Source: RUG14199 sp045535205 (GTDB lineage: Bacteria > Bacillota > Clostridia > Oscillospirales > CAG-272). From it: a stretch of 8,090 nucleotides of DNA. The stretch is from NCBI GenBank assembly GCA_045535205.1, contig JAZSLF010000130.1, positions 1 through 8,090 of the forward strand, read 5' to 3'. Of the stretch, positions 1-6,289 are shown in pieces (within the stretch, counting starts at the first letter, position 1; every line of letters starts with the position of its first letter). The translations under genes were made by a program, and so were the position numbers. Under the pieces are notes generated by a model. That model did no database searches and had not been told where the DNA came from. It worked only from the letters and a program-made list of their open reading frames with translations.

Positions 1-21
1 AGTTCCCCCCCCGGTCAAATA

Positions 22-107
22 AATAATGAAGCCGCTTCGCTGATGAAGAATGAATGAAGATTTTCGCTGTGGCGAAAATCCTCCGAAAGCATTCAATATT
101 CATTATT
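22..107. repeat. 86-bp element with terminal and internal inverted repeats
   Basis: AATAATGAA (22-30) and TTCATTATT (99-107) are exact reverse complements at the ends. Inside is a 9-bp stem, GATTTTCGC (59-67) with GCGAAAATC (72-80). Smaller GAATGAA/ATTCAAT segments lie between. The arrangement resembles a small non-autonomous mobile element or REP-type intergenic repeat, but only one copy is in this window. Confidence 0.55.
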
Positions 108-144
108 CGTTGTTTACGGTATTGTATATGCTGTAAACTTCAAT

Positions 145-187
145 TCAATCAGGGAACCGTCCCCTGATTGATGGAAACCGTCCCCTG
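145..187. repeat. Hairpin with duplicated ACCGTCCCCTG
   Basis: TCAATCAGGG (145-154) pairs with CCCTGATTGA (162-171). The 11-mer ACCGTCCCCTG occurs at 156-166 and again at 177-187. The reverse complement contains GGGGACGGT, a motif I recall from REP-like intergenic repeats in Firmicutes; that link is from memory and unchecked. Confidence 0.6.
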
Positions 188-241
188 TTCAAAAGCTTTT
201 GAAGGGGTGTGGGGAAACTTTTCCCGAAAAGTTTCCCCACA
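188..241 (+). repeat. Intergenic hairpin repeat, copy 1
   Basis: A small palindrome CAAAAGCTTTTG (190-201) and a GGGG spacer lead into a perfect 15-bp stem (208-222 with 227-241, loop CCCG). It aligns along its whole length with the reverse complement of 6132-6187. Both copies lie just 3' of a gene, here beyond the terminator of the dockerin gene. Confidence 0.75.
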
Positions 242-242
242 G

Positions 243-274
243 AAAAAAGGCATGTGCCCGAGGGCACATGCCTT
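243..274 (-). terminator. Intrinsic terminator of the minus-strand dockerin gene
   Basis: A perfect 12-bp stem (247-258 with 263-274) and a four-base loop are followed, on the minus strand, by six T residues (248-243). It lies 35 bases past the stop codon. It directly abuts the repeat hairpin at 208-241. Confidence 0.92.
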
Positions 275-308
275 GATTATTTATTAAGCTAAAGCTATTT
301 AACCGATA

Positions 309-2681
309 TTAGTTAACACCGAGAATGATAGCCTTGAGAGCTCTGGAGTCCTTACCGTTAACAACGCCGTCACCGTTGATGTCAGCCTTGTCAGCATCGA
401 GTTCGTTTGCACCGATGAGGAAGAGCTTGAGCATGAGAGCATCTCTGGAGTTAGCAACGCCGTCACCGTCGATATCGCCTGCAACATCTTCTACAGGAGG
501 TGTAGGAGGATCGATGGGACCGGGATCGATGGGGCCTTCGCTTGTAGGTGTTCTGAAGTTGATCCATTCAAAGTCAACATCACCGATTACGAAGTTATCG
601 AATGCAGCGTCAATACCGAATGTACGGAAGAGAACGGGAGCTGTAGCTCTGTTAGCTTCGTAAGGAAGTTCGTAAGCAGCATCAATACCGTCAAAGATGC
701 AAACCTGTTCGCCGTTTACATAGAATGCGCACCATGCTTCGAATGTGTCAATGTCGGAGAAGTACTTGAATGTGATGTTGTACCACTGGCCGTCTTCGAG
801 TTCGTAAGCAGCTGTTATGGGATCGTATGCAGCGCCGCTGGAGGGCTTGATGTAGAATTCGCCGTTAATGAAGTCGTAACCTGCACAGTTGTTGATGATG
901 GAAGCACCACCGAACCAGAAGTGGAAGTTATGACCGTAGTTTTCAGAGTCGCTTGTTTCAAGGAGTTCGTTGTAACGGAAATCGAAGGATACTGTGAAGC
1001 CTGTTGTGTCGATTTCGTTGGCGAACTGGTGGTAGTTAGCGTCTGTGGAAGAATGCATAATAGCATTGCCGTCTTCGATTTCCTGAACTTCACCAAGGTA
1101 GCCTTCGCTAGCGTCGATGGGGAAACCGCCTGTGATGTATGTTGTTACTTCCATATCAGAGAAGTCATCGAAAGAAACGATGGAGCCCTTGTAGTCGCCT
1201 GTAGCAACTGCAACGCCCTTAGCTGCGTCGAGACCGCATCTTGAACATGTCCAAGAGATAACGCCGTCTTCTTCAGCTGTAGGAGCTGTTGTTACCTTAC
1301 CTGCTGCGTATGAGCCGTAAGCGTGACCGAGAGCGGGGATGTATGTTCTGGAAGCTTCGCCGCCGCAAGCTACGCAGTATCTTACGCTGTAACCTTCAGT
1401 TGTACACTTGGGGCTGAGCTTAAGAATATCAACTGCACCTGCGATGTGACCGTATGTAGCACAGTCGCCGAGAGCAACGAAGGAGTAAGAACCGTCGTTG
1501 TTACGAGGCTGAGCGTTGTCGATATCGTAGCTACCGAGAATGTTGCCTTCGGAATCGGAGAATGTAAGGTTATCCATGAGGATGAAGCCTTCTGTTACGT
1601 AGAGAACGAGACCGTTCATTGCGGGTGTTGTACCGTAAGGAATGCTTGTCTTGAACTCGCCGTCAACGTAAAGCTGAATTTCGGAGTCTGTATAGTCCAT
1701 TCTGAATGTTCTCTTGTTGTTAAGAGAGAGATCGCCCCAAGAGAAGCCGTGGAGTTCTTCAGCTTCTGTGAATGTATAGAACCAACCGATAGAGTTGGAG
1801 TTGATCTGAGGACGAACGGAGCCTTCCCAGCTTTCAAAGATCTGGAAAGCTGCGGAACCGGAGGAACCGGGGAGCATCCAAAGGTCGAATTCTACGGAAC
1901 CTTCGTTAAGAACTGCGCCGCCTTCGCACTTGTCGATTTCTTTTGCGAGGTCAGCATAGCCGTCAACTCTGATTACCCAGTTAACTTCTGAGGGTTCAAC
2001 GGGAACGTCGGGTTCTACGGGAACGTCGGGTTCAACGGGAACGTCGGGTTCTACGGGAACGTCGGGTTCTACGGGTCCATCGGGTGTAGGATCGGAAACG
2101 AGAGCTACTCTGCTACCGAGACATTCACCTTTGAAGTGAGAGAGAGCTTCTGCTTCATCGGAGAAGTCGATGTTGAGGAGCTCTTCGCCTGCGTTGTTGC
2201 TTACAACGAGGTTTGTGATTGTAAGAATACCCTCGTTAGAGAAGAGGAGAATACGGTTATCGCCCCAAGCTGTAACGCCGGAACCGGAAACTACAACTAC
2301 ATCGTCGATAGCGATGGAAGCTGCGCCGCCGTTGATTGTATACTTGATGTGGTGCCAGTTTGTACCGCTAAGTTCACCCCAAGCAATGTTACTAACAGCC
2401 TGTGTACCGATGGAAGCTGTGCCTGCAGCGGGGTTGATGCTGAGGTAACCGCCGGACTTTGTCCAAACTTCAAAGAGAGCACCTGCGGCGCCTCTAACGA
2501 TTGATGCGTCGAATTCGATTACAACGTCATCGGGTGAGTACTTGATACCCTGAATGTCACCGTATGCAACGCCGTCATCCCACTGCCAACCGTAGCCGTA
2601 TTCGCCGGCTGCGTTTGCAGAGAAGGGAATACAAGCGAGAAGCATCATGACTACCAGAGCGATAGAAAGAATTTTTTTCAT
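309..2681 (-). CDS. Secreted three-domain LamG-like protein with C-terminal type I dockerin
   Basis: A 790-residue predicted exported protein of unknown exact function. It begins with a Sec signal peptide (MKK, hydrophobic core, cleavage near residue 25 after SANA). Three beta-rich LamG/concanavalin-like domains follow at about 28-190, 233-395 and 500-706, recognised by EFD strands and the repeated pattern 'I-hydrophobic-D-N-L'. Residues 201-230 are a Pro/Val/Glu/Asp repeat linker. Residues 426-482 carry Cys pairs (C436-x2-C439, C479-x2-C482). A Pro-rich linker (711-732) leads to a type I dockerin (735-790) with two calcium-binding loops, DIDGDGVANSRD and DINGDGVVNGKD. In known families dockerins bind cohesins on scaffoldins. 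No glycoside hydrolase or other catalytic motif is recognised, so a binding or structural role is inferred. The start is fixed by GGAGG seven bases upstream and the signal peptide. It is a divergent paralogue of the gene at 3218: both share YGHxxxFWFGG (here 582-592), AGYDF and YIKP motifs in the third domain. Confidence 0.93.
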   Translation of the reverse strand: MKKILSIALVVMMLLACIPFSANAAGEYGYGWQWDDGVAYGDIQGIKYSPDDVVIEFDASIVRGAAGALFEVWTKSGGYLSINPAAGTASIGTQAVSNIAWGELSGTNWHHIKYTINGGAASIAIDDVVVVSGSGVTAWGDNRILLFSNEGILTITNLVVSNNAGEELLNIDFSDEAEALSHFKGECLGSRVALVSDPTPDGPVEPDVPVEPDVPVEPDVPVEPDVPVEPSEVNWVIRVDGYADLAKEIDKCEGGAVLNEGSVEFDLWMLPGSSGSAAFQIFESWEGSVRPQINSNSIGWFYTFTEAEELHGFSWGDLSLNNKRTFRMDYTDSEIQLYVDGEFKTSIPYGTTPAMNGLVLYVTEGFILMDNLTFSDSEGNILGSYDIDNAQPRNNDGSYSFVALGDCATYGHIAGAVDILKLSPKCTTEGYSVRYCVACGGEASRTYIPALGHAYGSYAAGKVTTAPTAEEDGVISWTCSRCGLDAAKGVAVATGDYKGSIVSFDDFSDMEVTTYITGGFPIDASEGYLGEVQEIEDGNAIMHSSTDANYHQFANEIDTTGFTVSFDFRYNELLETSDSENYGHNFHFWFGGASIINNCAGYDFINGEFYIKPSSGAAYDPITAAYELEDGQWYNITFKYFSDIDTFEAWCAFYVNGEQVCIFDGIDAAYELPYEANRATAPVLFRTFGIDAAFDNFVIGDVDFEWINFRTPTSEGPIDPGPIDPPTPPVEDVAGDIDGDGVANSRDALMLKLFLIGANELDADKADINGDGVVNGKDSRALKAIILGVN
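1992..2081 (-). repeat. 18-bp tandem repeat encoding the PVEPDV linker
   Basis: Five 18-bp units begin at 1992, 2010, 2028, 2046 and 2064. Four are GGGTTCWACGGGAACGTC, differing only at W; the fifth diverges at its end. They encode residues 201-230 of the dockerin protein, a flexible acidic-proline linker between the first and second domains. Confidence 0.92.
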
Positions 2682-2688
2682 TTGTTTT

Positions 2689-2693
2689 CCTCC
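2689..2693 (-). promoter_or_regulatory. Ribosome binding site GGAGG of the minus-strand dockerin gene
   Basis: GGAGG on the minus strand lies seven bases upstream of the ATG at 2681 and fixes that start. Confidence 0.9.
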
Positions 2694-2714
2694 AAAAATG
2701 ATTTAGGTGATATT

Positions 2715-2743
2715 ATTATATCATTATGTACAAATATAGTCAA
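2715..2743 (-). promoter_or_regulatory. Sigma-A promoter for the minus-strand dockerin gene
   Basis: Read on the minus strand, TTGACT (2743-2738) is followed by exactly 17 bases and a perfect TATAAT (2720-2715). The predicted transcription start near 2708 leaves a short leader of about 27 bases before the ATG. A second TTGACA at 2758-2753 has no matching -10 at proper spacing. Confidence 0.8.
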
Positions 2744-3151
2744 TGTGCAAAATGTCAAAAATTTTAGCAATTTTGTAGTGAAATAGCACAAAAAACTTCG
2801 CTTGAGATGTGTGTTTTTTATAAAAAAGCCGTTTTGGGCTCGGTTTTGCTTCTTGCGGACTGTATTTTTTTGTTTAAAATGCCGTTTTTTAATTTAAAAA
2901 TGATAGGCGGGTGTTACTTGAAAAAATACCGAGCAACGAAATATTGACATTGTTTGAGCCTTATAACAATATGTTGTTTTTACAGAAAAACGGCAAAAAT
3001 AGAGTTTCAAGGCTATATATAATTAAAATGTAGGGTTTTGTCAGCCGATCCGCTTTTTTCATATAATTGAGGCGTTTTGGCGTAATAGCTTAAAAAAGCT
3101 GATATTTACATTTTATTTAATAATTTTGATGACAAATTTTATTTCACCATG

Positions 3152-3180
3152 TTGACAATTTGGATTTTTAGTGTTAGAAT
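3152..3180 (+). promoter_or_regulatory. Sigma-A promoter for the plus-strand dockerin gene
   Basis: TTGACA (3152-3157), a 17-base spacer and TAGAAT (3175-3180) make a near-consensus promoter. The start of transcription is predicted near 3187, giving a leader of about 31 bases. This placement makes translation from the in-frame ATG at 3149 impossible from this promoter. Confidence 0.83.
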
Positions 3181-3201
3181 AAGACTACCAAATTATATTA
3201 T

Positions 3202-3206
3202 GGAGG
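3202..3206 (+). promoter_or_regulatory. Ribosome binding site GGAGG of the plus-strand dockerin gene
   Basis: GGAGG lies 11 bases before ATG 3218 and decides this start over the ATGs at 3149 and 3200. Confidence 0.85.
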
Positions 3207-3217
3207 TTTTTACAACT

Positions 3218-5491
3218 ATGAAAAAGCTTTTAGCTATTTTCCTCACAGTTGCTATGCTTTTCTCTACTGTTGCTCTTTGCATTAACGTAAACGCAGCAGA
3301 TGCAGAAATGACAAATGCACTGAAAATTACATCCGGTTATTTCTACACGAACGGACTTAGAATCGGTACTTCTCAGACATGGGAATTCGACATTTGGTTC
3401 GGTACCGAAAGCTCAACTTTTGTAATCTGGCAGGATGGCGCTACAAACAGATATACTGTTGGCGCAGACTTTGCTGGTCTTTACAACGGTAGCTCAGGTG
3501 CGACAGCATTCCACGGTTACGAAGCGCTTCCTACAGGTTACCTGACAGCAGGTCACCGTCATGTAGTTGTTGAAATGGGCGTTGACGGCAAGGACGTTAT
3601 CACTATTGATGGTGAAGTTGTTTACTCTGCAGCAGCAGCTTCCGGTGCATACTGGGAAGAGGCTTACATTCTTTTCGGTGAAGGCGATATAGCTATTGAC
3701 AATGTATCTGTTTCCGGTAGCATGGGCTCTTACGGTCCCTATGATTTTGAAGACGGCGATAGAGGAATCTTCTCATCCGATGACTTTACTTCAATCATTT
3801 CTGCTGTTTGGACAGATCCTGTGCTTGAAGATGTAACATCTCAGGCGATGAACCTTTCAGGTTACCACTACACAAGCGGTCTCAATCTTGGTAATTCTCA
3901 GACATGGGAATTCGACCTTTGGCTTGCTGATGACAACGCTGAATTCAGCCTTTGGGCAGATGAGGCATACACAAGATACACAGTTGCTAAGACATTTGCA
4001 GGTGTTCGTTGCTGTGGCGGCGAGAGTGCATACGGTCCTTCCGATACAGGCTATGATAGCTTCGCAGGCATTGAATGGCCCGAAAATACAACAGGCTTCC
4101 TCGTTCCTAACTGGGTACATGTTAAGATGGAACTCAACGTAAACGGTAGAGATGCTATTTACATTGACGATGCACTCGTATGGGAATCCGATATTACTGC
4201 TAATTCATATTACGAAACTTATTTCATTATTTACCCCAGTGCTTTCGGTTCCGAAACAGGTGTTGCAGTTGATAATCTTACAATCACGGGTACAGAAACA
4301 TACGGTCCTTACGACTTCGAAGATGGCGATAAGGGTATTTTCGATGGTAACATCGTAACAGTAGTTGTTGAAGGCAAGGGCGGCGAAGTTGTTTGTCCTC
4401 ACGACGTTACATCCGATGTTCTCGCAAGAGAAGCTACATGTCTCGTTCCTGCTTTATACGAAGTAGTATGTAGCGTTTGCGGCGAAACTGTTGATTCTTA
4501 TGAAACAGAAGTTTCTGACCATGCATGGTCCTCCGGCCACATGGTTGATTACAAGGCAGCAACAGCTGAAGAAGATGGTTACAAGGTTTGGGCTTGTACA
4601 TATAACTGTGGTACAACAACAAAGGCTACTATCCCCGCAACAGATTCCTACACAGGTGACATTTGGACATACTTTGATATGGACGAAGCTGCTGCTACAC
4701 AGGTAATCGGCGGTTTCTTTGATGCTGAAGGTCTCGTAGTTGAAAACGGCATCGGTATCATTCCCGAAGGTAACGATCAGTCCTACCACCAGTTCCCCGA
4801 AGATGCAAGAGACAATACACAGTGGTCCGTAACATTTGACGTGAACGTAACAGGTATCCATGATACAAATGACGTTATCGAAAACAAGTATGGCCATAAG
4901 GTATACTTCTGGTTCGGTGGCGAAGGCGGTCTGAAGAACGAAGCTGGTTACGACTTCGATAAGGGTTGCTTCTACATCAAGCCCGCATCCGGTGGTTCCT
5001 ATGACGCAATCGAATACTACGTTGACTTCCCCATGAACGAATGGCATACAATCAAGTTCGAATTCAACGCTCCCGGCGAAGAAGCATTCTATGTAGATGG
5101 AATCAACACATACTGTGCTATCTATGTTGACGGCGAAGAAATGGTTAAGTTCTCCACAGATATCGAAGAATGGGACGACACAGCTCTCTATGAACTTCCC
5201 ACATCTGCTAAGTTCGTAATCATCAGAACATTCGGTGTTAACGCTGAAGTTGACAACTACGTTCTCGGTTCCGCTGACTTTGCATGGGTTGAAGAAGAAA
5301 CAATCCTTTACGGTGACCTTAACGATGACGGTAAAGTTAATATGCGCGATAATCTCCTTATGAGACAGCTCATAATAGGTCTTGTTGATGGTAATGATGT
5401 TAATATCAATGCAGCTGATATCAACGGTGACGGCAAAATTAACACACTTGATTCAAAGGCATTCAAGGCAATTCTTCTCGGTATCGAATAA
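3218..5491 (+). CDS. Secreted three-domain LamG-like protein with C-terminal type I dockerin (paralogue)
   Basis: A 757-residue predicted exported protein. A signal peptide (MKKLLAIFLTVAML..., cleavage near residue 26) precedes two tandem, clearly duplicated LamG-like domains (about 33-188 and 207-378). Each has a TWEFD strand near its start and ends in YGPYDFEDGD followed by R/K-GIF (172-185 and 362-375). A Cys-containing segment (C393, C418-x2-C421, C460-x3-C464) comes next, then a third LamG-like domain (about 480-692, YGHxxxFWFGG at 558-568). The type I dockerin (698-757) has loops DLNDDGKVNMRD and DINGDGKINTLD with all expected calcium ligands. An upstream in-frame ATG at 3149 is rejected: it lies before the promoter and would bury the signal peptide. 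ATG 3218 has GGAGG 11 bases upstream. No catalytic domain is recognised; I infer a cohesin-docked binding or structural protein. C21 in the signal peptide is not in a proper lipobox. Confidence 0.93.
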   Translation: MKKLLAIFLTVAMLFSTVALCINVNAADAEMTNALKITSGYFYTNGLRIGTSQTWEFDIWFGTESSTFVIWQDGATNRYTVGADFAGLYNGSSGATAFHGYEALPTGYLTAGHRHVVVEMGVDGKDVITIDGEVVYSAAAASGAYWEEAYILFGEGDIAIDNVSVSGSMGSYGPYDFEDGDRGIFSSDDFTSIISAVWTDPVLEDVTSQAMNLSGYHYTSGLNLGNSQTWEFDLWLADDNAEFSLWADEAYTRYTVAKTFAGVRCCGGESAYGPSDTGYDSFAGIEWPENTTGFLVPNWVHVKMELNVNGRDAIYIDDALVWESDITANSYYETYFIIYPSAFGSETGVAVDNLTITGTETYGPYDFEDGDKGIFDGNIVTVVVEGKGGEVVCPHDVTSDVLAREATCLVPALYEVVCSVCGETVDSYETEVSDHAWSSGHMVDYKAATAEEDGYKVWACTYNCGTTTKATIPATDSYTGDIWTYFDMDEAAATQVIGGFFDAEGLVVENGIGIIPEGNDQSYHQFPEDARDNTQWSVTFDVNVTGIHDTNDVIENKYGHKVYFWFGGEGGLKNEAGYDFDKGCFYIKPASGGSYDAIEYYVDFPMNEWHTIKFEFNAPGEEAFYVDGINTYCAIYVDGEEMVKFSTDIEEWDDTALYELPTSAKFVIIRTFGVNAEVDNYVLGSADFAWVEEETILYGDLNDDGKVNMRDNLLMRQLIIGLVDGNDVNINAADINGDGKINTLDSKAFKAILLGIE

Positions 5492-5516
5492 TTAAAGTTA
5501 ATTAATATTCACCATA

Positions 5517-5546
5517 TGGGACACGGGTAACCGTGTCCCATTTTTT
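5517..5546 (+). terminator. Intrinsic terminator of the plus-strand dockerin gene
   Basis: A perfect 10-bp stem, TGGGACACGG (5517-5526) with its complement (5531-5540), is closed by a GTAA loop that fits the stable GNRA tetraloop class. Six T residues (5541-5546) follow. It lies 25 bases after the stop codon and separates this gene from mazF. Confidence 0.94.
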
Positions 5547-5554
5547 GTGCAAGT

Positions 5555-5592
5555 GGTCCTCAAGGATTCAGCAAGAAATGCTTGGGGTTCTC
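5555..5592. repeat. Degenerate copy of the GGTCCTCAA/TTGGGGTTCT hairpin
   Basis: The left arm GGTCCTCAA and right arm TTGGGGTTCTC match the copies at 6295-6433. The centre pairs CAAGGATT (5561-5568) with AATGCTTG (5577-5584) with one mismatch and an eight-base loop. Confidence 0.65.
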
Positions 5593-5669
5593 TTGAAGCG
5601 GACAGGGATGTTTTCTATGTCCTGCTCTCCCAATATCACAAAACATACTGTAATGAATATACTGAAAGT

Positions 5670-5743
5670 AGGCAATTTATAAAAACGCCATGACTAAAAA
5701 GACATAACGTCGGCAATACTATAATCACAGAATTAAATTGCCT
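5670..5743. repeat. 10-bp inverted repeat flanking the candidate mazF promoter
   Basis: AGGCAATTTA (5670-5679) and its exact reverse complement TAAATTGCCT (5734-5743) are separated by 54 bases that include the candidate -10 box. They could be paired operator half-sites or a long-range mRNA stem; neither is demonstrated. Confidence 0.55.
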
Positions 5744-5768
5744 GAAAGGGAAGTATATAGTAACGGAG
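5720..5768 (+). promoter_or_regulatory. Candidate mazF -10 box and ribosome binding site
   Basis: TATAAT at 5720-5725 is a consensus -10, but no convincing -35 lies 16-18 bases upstream. GGAG (5765-5768) sits nine bases before the GTG start of mazF. Because a strong terminator precedes this interval, mazF should need its own promoter, and this is the best candidate. Confidence 0.5.
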
Positions 5769-5777
5769 AGTGATAGT

Positions 5778-6119
5778 GTGAGCATAAAACGAGGTGACAT
5801 ATACTATGCCGATCTGAGTCCGGTGATCGGAAGCGAGCAAGGTGGGCTTCGGCCGGTACTTATAGTACAGAATGACGTGGGAAATAAATACAGTCCAACT
5901 GTAATTGCCGCTGCCATTACAAGCAGACTCGGCAAGGCTAAGCTTCCGACCCATATAGACGTGTACGCTGACAAGGTAGGGCTTCAAAAGGACTCGGTCA
6001 TTCTTCTTGAGCAGATACGCACTATTGATAAAAAACGGCTCGGTGAAAAAATGGGACATCTTGATGATGAAATGATGAACGCAGTTGACGAAGCCATAAG
6101 CATCAGCTTCGGCTTGTAG
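5778..6119 (+). CDS. mazF: MazF/PemK-family endoribonuclease toxin (EndoA-like)
   Basis: A 113-residue protein that matches Bacillus subtilis EndoA (NdoA/MazF, 116 residues) along its whole length as I recall that sequence. Shared landmarks are KRGDIYYADLSP, GSEQGGLRPVL, the QND turn, AKLPTH and LLEQIRTIDKKRL. The residues known as catalytic in B. subtilis MazF, R25 and T48, are at exactly those positions here. Family members are homodimeric sequence-specific mRNA interferases; EndoA cleaves at UACAU, and the same specificity is inferred here. The start is GTG at 5778, with GGAG at 5765-5768 and the conserved N-terminal sequence beginning at once. No MazE/EndoAI-like antitoxin reading frame is seen in the 286 bases upstream or in the 430 bases downstream, unlike the usual antitoxin-toxin pair. 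The protein looks intact and complete. Confidence 0.95.
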   Translation: MSIKRGDIYYADLSPVIGSEQGGLRPVLIVQNDVGNKYSPTVIAAAITSRLGKAKLPTHIDVYADKVGLQKDSVILLEQIRTIDKKRLGEKMGHLDDEMMNAVDEAISISFGL

Positions 6120-6131
6120 AGGTGGGGATGA

Positions 6132-6187
6132 TAAGGGGGAACTTTCTGCAGAAAGTTCCCCCTTAGACCCCCTCAAAGACTTTTGAA
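6132..6187 (-). repeat. Intergenic hairpin repeat, copy 2 (opposite orientation), with 34-bp perfect palindrome
   Basis: Bases 6132-6148 and 6149-6165 are exact reverse complements with no loop, centred on CTGCAG. The adjacent CAAAG-A-CTTTTG (6174-6185) corresponds to the small palindrome of copy 1. It starts 12 bases after the mazF stop. There is no T tract, so it is not a canonical intrinsic terminator, though it could end or protect the mazF transcript. Confidence 0.75.
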
Positions 6188-6201
6188 AAGGTCCTCAATA
6201 G

Positions 6202-6235
6202 CCTTCTCCAGCGGAGAAGGGGGACCGCTTGCGGT
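6202..6235. repeat. Double-hairpin repeat, first copy
   Basis: CCTTCTCC (6202-6209) pairs with GGAGAAGG (6213-6220), and ACCGC (6224-6228) with GCGGT (6231-6235). The sequence CTCCAGCGGAGAAG recurs at 6281-6294 and AGAAGGGGGACCGC at 6378-6391, so a second copy is present but split. The pattern resembles REP-like repeats I recall from related Clostridia. Confidence 0.7.
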
Positions 6236-6289
6236 GGATGAGGAGATCAAAGTCTGTACAATGCTTCATCAGTCAAGTTCCTCCAGCGG

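Larger units (their letters stand above)
2694..3217. other. Divergent AT-rich intergenic region
   Basis: Beyond the two promoters near its ends, I find no convincing gene, hairpin family or riboswitch in 2760-3150. It contains poly-A/T tracts, a short AGCTT-AAAAA-AGCT-type stem near 3090 and an isolated TTGACA (2944-2949) with no proper -10. The length leaves room for regulator binding, but no operator is recognised. Confidence 0.6.
5547..5777. other. Gene-free spacer between terminator and mazF
   Basis: The 231 bases contain a degenerate hairpin repeat (5555-5592), the inverted repeat at 5670/5734 and a candidate -10. The longest frame I see on the plus strand here is 24 codons (5608-5682), without a ribosome binding site and too short for a MazE-type antitoxin. 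Confidence 0.7.

Noticed and set aside
1323..1991. Plus-strand 222-residue open frame inside the minus-strand dockerin gene
   Set aside because: It is a mirror of the real gene, with no ribosome binding site and an implausible Cys/Val-rich composition.
2944..2967. Additional plus-strand promoter (TTGACA with TATAAC)
   Set aside because: The spacing is only 12 bases and it lies about 270 bases before the gene, with a far better promoter at 3152-3180.
3149..3217. Longer start (ATG 3149) for the plus-strand dockerin gene
   Set aside because: The extension overlaps the -35 box, precedes the predicted transcription start, has no ribosome binding site and would bury a typical signal peptide that begins at 3218.
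3278..3280. Lipoprotein signal at C21 of the plus-strand dockerin protein
   Set aside because: The preceding residues V-A-L do not make a lipobox, and a normal signal peptidase I site follows at residues 24-26.
5608..5682. 24-codon frame upstream of mazF as a candidate antitoxin
   Set aside because: It is much shorter than a MazE/EndoAI protein, has no ribosome binding site and ends about 95 bases before mazF rather than adjoining it.
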